Assembly: GCA_965263165.1 (NCBI GenBank)
Contig: OZ253584.1
Coordinates: forward strand, 2,852,001 to 2,916,000
Origin: SAR202-VII-2 sp965263165
Lineage (GTDB): Bacteria > Chloroflexota > Dehalococcoidia > Lucifugimonadales > SAR202-VII-2
Length of the DNA: 64,000 nucleotides
Direction: 5' to 3'
A model generated the notes under the pieces. That model worked only from the letters and a program-made list of their open reading frames with translations, did no database searches and had not been told where the DNA came from. This document shows, one piece after another, positions 59,060 through 64,000 of the stretch. Every line of letters starts with the position of its first letter. The first letter of the stretch is position 1. The position numbers and the translations under genes are program-made.

Positions 59060-59266
59060 GCTAGCCCGGCGCAGTTCCGCGCCGATTGTTTCGCGTCGCA
59101 GGGGAAAACAACAACCCCCTTCTCCTATCTACGGGAGAAGGGGGTTGTTGTCGTAAGCGCCCAATCCGCCGCCTTCGCACTTCCCGCCACCGCCCAAACG
59201 CGCTACCATCGTCCTCCTAGACCGACACTCATGGAGAACGCATGGCAACCCAACAGCAGCCCATGA
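58103..59266 (+). CDS. IS481-family transposase, reading frame running past the IS end
   Basis: A DDE transposase with two N-terminal helix-turn-helix regions (SGWPQAEVARLFRVSRATVAKW near 22-43) and an rve integrase core: LVHLDIKKLGRI (first D), ILTDNGACYVS (second D) and NGKAEAFNKIMQAEW (E). AGGAGG precedes the ATG at 58103. Ordinary members end near SRL, about 310 residues in; here no stop occurs before the inverted repeat, so the frame continues for 68 residues into host DNA and overlaps the moeA start by 25 bases. Activity is uncertain for that reason. Confidence 0.9.
   Translation: MEHRNARLTPVTRAELVEQVLSGWPQAEVARLFRVSRATVAKWVLRFREGGPDALHDRSSRPLRSPRQTGQLQEAAICTARRMLAWGPHRIGWRLGIARSTVYAVLRRAGLHRLAWLHRTTREIVRYEHARPGALVHLDIKKLGRIPQGGGKRILPGFAETRSGPQRGPRLGFDFLHVAVDDHSRYAYVEALPDERGPTAAAFLVRALAHFERLGIAAERILTDNGACYVSRIFTDTAAARNIRVKRTRPFRPQTNGKAEAFNKIMQAEWAYQRPYSSNRERLNALPGFLAYYNHRRPHGGIGGATPASRLSTTSLGTTASPAQFRADCFASQGKTTTPFSYLREKGVVVVSAQSAAFALPATAQTRYHRPPRPTLMENAWQPNSSP
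59108..59151. repeat. Perfect 18-bp-stem hairpin between IS and moeA
   Basis: ACAACAACCCCCTTCTCC pairs without mismatch with GGAGAAGGGGGTTGTTGT over the eight-base loop TATCTACG. GGGGTTGTTG is shared with the CTAG-bounded elements, so it may be a remnant of one, or lexA's terminator cut off by the IS. No T-run follows. Confidence 0.55.
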
Positions 59267-60561
59267 CCCACGGGCACGCCCACCGTCACTACCACGCCGA
59301 CATGCTCAGCGTGGAGGAGGCGCGCGACCGCATTCTGTCCCACTTCAGCGTCCTGGAGCCCGAGGAGCGTCCCCTTCTGGAGGCTCTGGGCCAGGTGCTT
59401 GCCGAGGATGCCCACTCCAGCGTTAACATTCCCCCCGCCGACAACTCCGCCATGGACGGCTACGCCGTCCAGTTCGACAGCATCCGGGGCGCAGACGACG
59501 CCACCCCCAAGCCTCTGAGGGTCGTGGGGTACGTGGCGGCGGGCCAAACCCCCACGGACGCCGTAACGCCCGGCGCCGCCGTCCGCATCATGACCGGCGC
59601 CGCCCTCCCTCCCGGCGCCGACACCGTTATCCCCTTCGAGGACACCGACGAGGTCCAGCGCAAGGCCTCCGGCCTTCCCCTTGATGAGATCGCCATCCAG
59701 TACGAGCACCCCCAGGGCACCAACGTCCGCCCCACCGGCGACGACTTCACCAAGGGCGCCTTGGCCCTCGAAAGGGGCGCCGTTCTCAGGCCTGCCGAGC
59801 TGGGCGTTCTAGCCGCCATCGGCAAGCCCACCGTAAGGGTGTACCGCCGGCCCGTCATTGCCGTCCTCGCCACCGGCGACGAACTTCAGGAGCCGGGGGA
59901 GCAGCAGCAGCCGGGAAAGATCTACAACACCAACAACTACAGCATCGCCGCCTCGGTGGAGCGCTACGGCGGCATAGCCAGGGTGATCGGCATTGCCCGC
60001 GACAATCTCCCGGACATGGAGACCAAGATCGAGGAGGCGCTCTCCTGCGACCTCCTCCTCACCTCCGCCGGCGTCTCCAAGGGCGACTACGATATCGTCA
60101 AGGACGTGCTGGGGAGCAAGGGAAGTGTGGAGCTGTGGTCGGTGCGGATGCGGCCCGCCAAGCCCCTGGCCTTCGGACTCCTCGACGGCCCTGACGGCCG
60201 CAAGGTCCCCCACCTGGGCCTCCCCGGTAATCCGGTCTCCGCTCTCGTCGCCTTCGAGCAGGTGGCCCGGCCCGCCATCCTCAAGATGCTGGGCAAGACC
60301 CGACTGGAGAAACCCTCGATAACCGCCATCCTGGAAGACGACATCACCAACCCCGACGCCCGACGCGTCTACGCCCGCGTCATCGTCACCAAGCGGGAGG
60401 GCGCCTACTACGCCAAGCTGGCCGGCGGACAAGGCTCCCACATCCTCTCCGCCGTCGCCCGCAGCAACGGCCTCGCCATCTGCCCGGAGGACCAGCCCGC
60501 CGTACGCGCCGGCAACCCGGCAAAGGTCGAAATGCTGGACTGGCCGGAAGAGTACGAGTAG
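59242..60561 (+). CDS. moeA: Molybdopterin molybdotransferase
   Basis: Inserts molybdate into adenylated molybdopterin. The 439 residues include IPPADNSAMDGYAVQ near 61-75, VRIMTGAALPPGADTVIPFED, the MoCF-domain segments VIAVLATGDEL and LLLTSAGVSKGDYD, and LGLPGNPVSALVAFEQ. A histidine-rich N-terminal insert (HGHAHRHYHAD, 10-20) is unusual. The product would serve the CoxL-like hydroxylase at 41773. The start ATG has GGAG upstream and lies inside the overrunning transposase frame. Confidence 0.95.
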   Translation: MATQQQPMTHGHAHRHYHADMLSVEEARDRILSHFSVLEPEERPLLEALGQVLAEDAHSSVNIPPADNSAMDGYAVQFDSIRGADDATPKPLRVVGYVAAGQTPTDAVTPGAAVRIMTGAALPPGADTVIPFEDTDEVQRKASGLPLDEIAIQYEHPQGTNVRPTGDDFTKGALALERGAVLRPAELGVLAAIGKPTVRVYRRPVIAVLATGDELQEPGEQQQPGKIYNTNNYSIAASVERYGGIARVIGIARDNLPDMETKIEEALSCDLLLTSAGVSKGDYDIVKDVLGSKGSVELWSVRMRPAKPLAFGLLDGPDGRKVPHLGLPGNPVSALVAFEQVARPAILKMLGKTRLEKPSITAILEDDITNPDARRVYARVIVTKREGAYYAKLAGGQGSHILSAVARSNGLAICPEDQPAVRAGNPAKVEMLDWPEEYE

Positions 60562-60612
60562 GAGAGGCATGGACAGCAAGCGGTTGCGCCATTCTAATTT
60601 GGTGGTTTAGCC

Positions 60613-60684
60613 ATGCCCACTTCCTTCACCCCGAACTTCAAGACCCGGACGCTGTTCATCCGGGTCAACCTGGAAGCGGAGTAA
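60613..60684 (+). CDS. Possible 23-residue peptide before mce
   Basis: A short ATG frame encoding MPTSFTPNFKTRTLFIRVN and four more residues, ending in GAGTAA that overlaps the ribosome-binding site of the next gene. It could couple translation to mce or be chance; no similarity is recognised. Confidence 0.2.
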   Translation: MPTSFTPNFKTRTLFIRVNLEAE

Positions 60685-60688
60685 TAAG

Positions 60689-61117
60689 TTGCCCCCCACC
60701 GCCCCCTGCCCCCTCTCCTCCACGCACCACGTCGGCGTTGCCGTGCGGAGCCTGGACGAGCATATCGCCCTGTACCGGGACCTGTTCGGGCTGGCGCCCG
60801 GCCCGGTGCTGGAAGCTCCGGCCTACGGCGTGCGGGGCGTGTTCATCTCCACCGGCAACACCAACATAGAGCTGGTGGAGCCCACCTCGCCCGACAGCCC
60901 CATCGCCCGCTTCTTGGAGGCCCGCGGCGAGGGCCTGCACCACGTCTGCTTCGAAGTGGACGACATCGAGGGCAAGCTGGCGGCGCTGAAAGAGCAGGGC
61001 GTCCGGCTAGTGGACCAGGCGCCGCGGCCCGGCCTCGCCGGAGGCGTTGTGGCCTTCCTGCACCCCAGCGCCGGCAGGGGTGTTCTCATCGAGCTGGCAG
61101 AACACGCCCACGACTAG
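60689..61117 (+). CDS. mce: Methylmalonyl-CoA epimerase
   Basis: Interconverts (S)- and (R)-methylmalonyl-CoA in propionate and branched-chain degradation. The 142 residues form two VOC halves: HHVGVAVRSLDEHIALYRDLFG at 13-34, ELVEPTSPDSPIARFLEARG, GLHHVCFEVDDIEGKL and GVLIELAEH. The metal ligands (first H, E in ELVEP, second H, E in IELAEH) are in place. The start is TTG at 60689 with GCGGAG upstream. No mutase gene is in the window. The TAG stop lies within a CTAG element end. Confidence 0.93.
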   Translation: MPPTAPCPLSSTHHVGVAVRSLDEHIALYRDLFGLAPGPVLEAPAYGVRGVFISTGNTNIELVEPTSPDSPIARFLEARGEGLHHVCFEVDDIEGKLAALKEQGVRLVDQAPRPGLAGGVVAFLHPSAGRGVLIELAEHAHD

Positions 61118-61150
61118 CTGGCGTCCCAGGGGCGTTGTTGCAAGCGCAAG
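61114..61150. repeat. CTAG-bounded element end at the mce stop codon
   Basis: CTAGCTGGCGTCCCAGGGG followed by CGTTGTTGCAAGCGC resembles the left end of the element at 38857. Only this end is recognisable. Confidence 0.4.
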
Positions 61151-61163
61151 CCGGCAGGGTCCT

Positions 61164-61766
61164 CTACCCCTCCTCCCCCTGGTCCAGCCGGAACGGCGGA
61201 TACTTGTCCGTCATCAACCCGCCGTAGGCGCTAACCCGGATGTTCCACCTGTTCATCGCCAGCACGAAGTCGAATATGCCCCGGGGATAGCGGCCAGTGA
61301 AGAGGAGCGCCACCACCGCCGAAAGGGCCAGCCCCGGAATAAGCCAGTCCGTTAGCACTCCCAAGATGATTCCATGCGGGACGAGCAGCAGCCACTTGAC
61401 CAGCGGCAGCCAGCGGCTCAGTTCCTCTGGATACTCAACACTCAGGTCTGCCGGATAGTTGTCGTCGGGCTGAAGCGAGAAGGGCGGGTACTTGTCAGTC
61501 GCGCCGGCGTTGAAGGAGTAGTAGGAGACCCGCCAATACCACCGCAAGACCCCCACATTGAAATTGAACAGGCCCCGCGGGTAACGCTTCGTAAAGAGGA
61601 TCGCAAAGAAGGCGAGCACCGTCGCCACGAACGACGCGATGGACAAGAAGAACAGCGCAATCAGATGGGGGATCACCAGCAGCCATTTGATCAGCCAGAG
61701 TGCTCTCGATGGGCTGTCCAGGCGACCGCGCACTGAGACCGGGTAGCTGTCCGGAGCCTGAGCCAT
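61164..61766 (-). CDS. DUF4389 membrane protein with internal duplication
   Basis: A 200-residue protein containing two DUF4389 repeats. Each has a hydrophobic hairpin and the motif RYPRG(L/I)F(N/D)F followed by an aromatic-rich stretch and TDKYPPF: positions about 70-105 and 158-193. Four membrane spans are likely (for example WLIKWLLVIPHLIALFFLS). GGAGG precedes the ATG at 61766. Function unknown. Confidence 0.85.
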   Translation of the reverse strand: MAQAPDSYPVSVRGRLDSPSRALWLIKWLLVIPHLIALFFLSIASFVATVLAFFAILFTKRYPRGLFNFNVGVLRWYWRVSYYSFNAGATDKYPPFSLQPDDNYPADLSVEYPEELSRWLPLVKWLLLVPHGIILGVLTDWLIPGLALSAVVALLFTGRYPRGIFDFVLAMNRWNIRVSAYGGLMTDKYPPFRLDQGEEG

Positions 61767-62151
61767 GGCGTCCTCCCTCGAAATTAGGATGCTGCACATT
61801 GATTATAACCCCGCCGTCCACCCAACCTACGCTAGGGGGCTCCGGAAGGCACCGGCGCGCCGCCCGGGACCGCATAGTGCGGGCGCCAGAGGCGGCCTCC
61901 GGGGGTGACCCGATCCTCTCGTTGAACGCTCGTTCTCCTTCTCTCTGCCCCGGTTCCCGCTGCCCCACCCTCAGGGCGTCATCACCAGGAGTTTGTGATA
62001 GTACGCACAACGTTGACACGCCCACCCACTGGCGCCACAATCCGTTGCAACCCTTGGCGCCACAGTCGCCCGCGGACGTCAACGATAGGCCGCCATGGGC
62101 CATCTAAGACCTAGGGAAGGGATCGCTGGATAGCCGAATCGGGGGTGCACA
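61767..62151. other. Intergenic region with possible divergent promoters
   Basis: A minus-strand TATAAT lies at 61802-61807 near the DUF4389 start. On the plus strand TTGACA (62013-62018), a 17-base spacer and CACAAT could serve the gene at 62152. The palindrome TGGCGCCA occurs twice (near 62029 and 62060). Nothing coding is seen. Confidence 0.35.
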
Positions 62152-62589
62152 ATGGCTAAGTACCTCGTGGTGGCGCACCAGACGGCGAACAGCGCCGAGC
62201 TCATGGAGTCTCTGCTCTCGATTGCCGCCAGCGACAAGGAAGCGGAATTCACGATTCTCGTCCCCGCCACGCCCGTTGCGCATCTCCTTGAATGGGAGGA
62301 GGGAGAGACGCTGCAAATCGCCGAGCGCGTGGCTCAGGACGCCAGGGCTGCGTTTGTGGATCAGGGCCTACGGGTCGCCGACGCCCTCATCGGGGACGCT
62401 TCCCCGTTGCAGGCCATCGAAGATGAGTACCGGGAAAACCCCGGCAAGTACCGGGCCATCGTTCTGAGCACCCTTCCTCCCAACGTCTCCCGCTGGCTCC
62501 ATATGGACGTGCAGTCCCAGGCGGAACGGAAGTTCGGGTCACGCGTCATCCACGTCGTCGCTCGGCCCGTAGCAGGGCTGAAAATCTAA
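62152..62589 (+). CDS. Universal-stress-protein-like alpha/beta protein
   Basis: A 145-residue protein with alternating strands and helices: KYLVVAHQTANSAELMESLL, FTILVPATPVAHLL, DALIGDASPLQAIEDEY and YRAIVLSTLPPNVSRWLHMDV, ending in a beta strand. The layout resembles a nucleotide-binding USP fold, without the classic G-x2-G-x9-G-S/T ATP loop. Cytoplasmic; function unknown. Confidence 0.65.
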   Translation: MAKYLVVAHQTANSAELMESLLSIAASDKEAEFTILVPATPVAHLLEWEEGETLQIAERVAQDARAAFVDQGLRVADALIGDASPLQAIEDEYRENPGKYRAIVLSTLPPNVSRWLHMDVQSQAERKFGSRVIHVVARPVAGLKI

Positions 62590-62736
62590 CGTCCGCATCA
62601 CAATCTGGGAGGTATCGATAGACCCTGGAACCGGCCTCCGGCGCCCCCATACCTCAAAGCGCCGGTCATCAGAAGGCTGGCCGGTCTGGGAAGGCAATTG
62701 CACAAAAGACGAGGATGTCCTCGGGGGGGTGGCATC

Positions 62737-62961
62737 ATGTTTTGGACCAAGGGCTGTCCCAACTGTGGCGGAGACGTATGTAGCGTCCTCCACCAGTATT
62801 CCACCCAAGCCACATGCATCCAATGCGGGTACGAAATGACCGACGCCGAGGGGCAGACGGAAGCGCCAACAGACCGGCAGCCCCTGAACGAGACCGAGCC
62901 GGCCGCGCAGGGCCTCGTAGCCACCGTGCGGAAGCTCCTCGCTAAGGACCCCGTCGAGTGA
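62737..62961 (+). CDS. Small zinc-ribbon protein
   Basis: A 74-residue protein with two CxxC knuckles: KGC-PN-CGG at 6-9 and ATC-IQ-CGY at about 26-29, together forming a zinc ribbon, followed by an acidic, polar tail. The ATG at 62737 is used because the metal site begins right after it. No partner is evident from the neighbours. Confidence 0.6.
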   Translation: MFWTKGCPNCGGDVCSVLHQYSTQATCIQCGYEMTDAEGQTEAPTDRQPLNETEPAAQGLVATVRKLLAKDPVE

Positions 62962-63313
62962 CCGCGGGCCCGCCCTGGCCGGCGTTGCCAATCATCGCAA
63001 CGGCCGTCTAACAACGACGGGGAGACGGCGCCCCCAAGCGTCGTGGCGCCTCGGTCTAAGCCAAGAACGCTAGCCGGCGCAATGGTGACTTCCTTGAGGT
63101 CCGTCACGCCCACCGCCAGCCGCCAGCCAATGACGCCGCCGGAGGGTTCCTGCCCGATGAAGTGATTGACGAACCCAATGAGGCAGGCTACCATCGCTCT
63201 CCCAGCTACGACACTTTGCCTCGGGCTAGCGATAGGGACAAGCAATTGGACCTAGGGGAAAGCAACTCTAAGCTGGGAGATTCGATCCAAAGCCTGACAT
63301 TGGGAGGCCCCGC
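62962..63313. other. Intergenic region without recognised gene
   Basis: The plus strand has frequent stops. A long minus-strand frame crosses it and the zinc-ribbon gene, but has no family signature and unconvincing composition. No promoter or repeat stands out. Confidence 0.35.
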
Positions 63314-63625
63314 GTGGCGATTTATATCTTGCTGACTACCCTGACCCCCCTGGGACTGCAAACCCTGCACCAGAACCCTACCCGCCTCATAGAGGTCAAC
63401 GAGGAGATTGAGGAGTTCGGATGTACGCTCCTCGCTCAGTACGCCACCCTCGGCGGCTTCGACTTCGTGAACGTCGTGGAGGCCCCGGACAACGAGACGG
63501 TGGCCCACCTATCTGTTGACCTGGGGTCAAGGGGGACCGTCACGATCACCACGCTACCCGCCATTCCGGTCGAAGACTTCGTGAAGAAACTGACGGGTCC
63601 GGAACAGATGGGCCGCAGCCGCTGA
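63314..63625 (+). CDS. GYD domain protein
   Basis: A 103-residue single GYD domain (a ferredoxin-like fold): YILLTTLTPLGLQTL at the start, LLAQYATLGGFDFVNVVEAPD in the middle and GTVTITTLPAIPVEDFVKKL at the end. The name-giving GYD reads GFD here. The start is GTG at 63314. Role unknown in the family. Confidence 0.88.
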   Translation: MAIYILLTTLTPLGLQTLHQNPTRLIEVNEEIEEFGCTLLAQYATLGGFDFVNVVEAPDNETVAHLSVDLGSRGTVTITTLPAIPVEDFVKKLTGPEQMGRSR

Positions 63626-63690
63626 GGCCGGCCAACGCAGAGACGTCAAAGGAACGCGCCGGGGCCACTGAGCCCCTGAGACGCCGGTAA

Positions 63691-63724
63691 GCAGAGGGGG
63701 CGGCCATGTGGCCGCCCTCTCTGC
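63691..63724 (+). terminator. Terminator-like hairpin after the GYD gene
   Basis: GCAGAGGGGGCGGCCA pairs with TGGCCGCCCTCTCTGC (one G-U pair) across TG, followed by TTGCCCC. It is a very stable stem with a weak T-tract between the GYD gene and the antiporter gene. Confidence 0.6.
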
Positions 63725-63786
63725 TTGCCCCTGCTTGGGGCGTCCACTAGCATGGCGTGAGATACGGCGACCGGTGGGGGGGTGCG

Positions 63787-64000
63787 TTGGAGCTCGAGAG
63801 CGGTCTTTTCGCCGACATCGTTACCGTCTTCCTCGCCGCCTTCGCAGGCGGCCTGGCGGCGCGGTTGCTGCGCCTCCCGGTCATCCTTGGCTACCTGGGC
63901 GTTGGCATGGCTGTGGGGCCCCACGCGTTGGGCCTTGTCCAAAACGCCGACACCGTTCAAACGCTCGCAGAGTTCGGCGTCATCCTCCTGCTGTTCGCCG
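63787..64000 (+). CDS. Cation:proton antiporter (CPA2/Kef-type), N-terminal part
   Basis: The first 71 codons of a membrane transporter cut by the window edge. The opening ESGLFADIVTVFLAAFAG, then LLRLPVILGYLGVGMAVGPHALGLV and TVQTLAEFGVILLLFA match the first spans of KefB/CPA2 exchangers. A TTG at 63787 preceded by a G-rich Shine-Dalgarno-like run is used; a GTG at 63757 is an alternative. Confidence 0.8.
   Translation, partial: MELESGLFADIVTVFLAAFAGGLAARLLRLPVILGYLGVGMAVGPHALGLVQNADTVQTLAEFGVILLLFA

Noticed and set aside
62598..63245. Minus-strand frame of 215 codons across a region with few genes
   Set aside because: It overlaps the zinc-ribbon gene, shows no motif, and has no ribosome-binding site that I can see; kept only as an intergenic note.
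1..64000. rRNA or tRNA genes
   Set aside because: I scanned intergenic gaps by eye for the T-loop GGTTCRA pattern with acceptor stems and for rRNA blocks and saw none; a tRNA search program would settle it.

Overview
The window is a 64-kb stretch of a GC-rich bacterial chromosome with no rRNA, tRNA or CRISPR array that I can see. Gene content points to an environmental Chloroflexota, most likely Dehalococcoidia/SAR202-like. The signs are ring-hydroxylating (Rieske) dioxygenase, LLM-type flavin oxidoreductase, several metal-dependent amidohydrolases, a molybdenum hydroxylase set, a UGSC-family protein, a bacterial translin homologue, archaeal-type phosphoglycerate mutase, and a Gram-positive-style LexA/SOS box. 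This assignment is inference from gene families only.

Layout. 1-8.4 kb is a catabolic cluster: zinc alcohol dehydrogenase (cut by the window edge), a dihydroxyphthalate-decarboxylase-like protein, both subunits of a Rieske dioxygenase, an SDR dehydrogenase, a WGDGLP-motif protein and a UGSC-family protein whose reading frame is interrupted by one in-frame UGA followed by a SECIS-like hairpin (probable selenoprotein). An IS5-type insertion nested in a CTAG-bounded miniature repeat separates the last two genes. 8.4-16.2 kb holds housekeeping genes (LON-domain protein, pepA, ornithine-cyclodeaminase-like, fabF, recJ, a zinc dehydrogenase). 17-20 kb holds an amidohydrolase and a sodium:solute symporter controlled by a TPP riboswitch with its own terminator. 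20-26.4 kb has phhB, a VOC protein and a minus-strand glycolytic operon (degenerate prenyl synthase, pgk, apgM, tpiA, FmdB zinc ribbon) plus tsaC. 26.5-38.8 kb is a purine region (guaA, purD, purE, purB, purC, purS) into which a VapBC-like pair, a 5mC methyltransferase/GIY-YIG nuclease/Vsr island, rmuC, a DUF3105 gene and thiE are woven. 39-46.7 kb carries translin, an LLM oxidoreductase and a CoxMLSG-like molybdenum hydroxylase cluster. 47.4-56 kb is a second catabolic group (DUF1989, cupin, arylmalonate-decarboxylase-like, isochorismatase, deacetylase, BNR repeat protein, Gfo/Idh oxidoreductase, DUF3891, amidohydrolase). 56-64 kb has a lipoprotein, lexA with an SOS box, an IS481-type element, moeA, methylmalonyl-CoA epimerase, DUF4389, small zinc-ribbon and GYD proteins, and the start of a cation/proton antiporter.

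Three layers of non-coding structure run through the window. First, two copies of a ~395-bp element (16370-16764 and 46769-47167), each beginning on the minus strand with a near-consensus sigma-70 promoter of identical spacing and containing a private array of 11-bp repeats between conserved flanks; I read these as copies of an unknown structured RNA. Second, a family of ~130-bp CTAG-bounded inverted-repeat elements whose ends resemble those of the IS481-type element at 58017-59059, so that transposase may mobilise them; several copies sit exactly at TAG stop codons. Third, solo ~36-bp IS-end remnants.

The most striking single item is the probable UGA-decoding UGSC protein at 7805-8353; the least explained is the duplicated promoter-plus-array RNA element.
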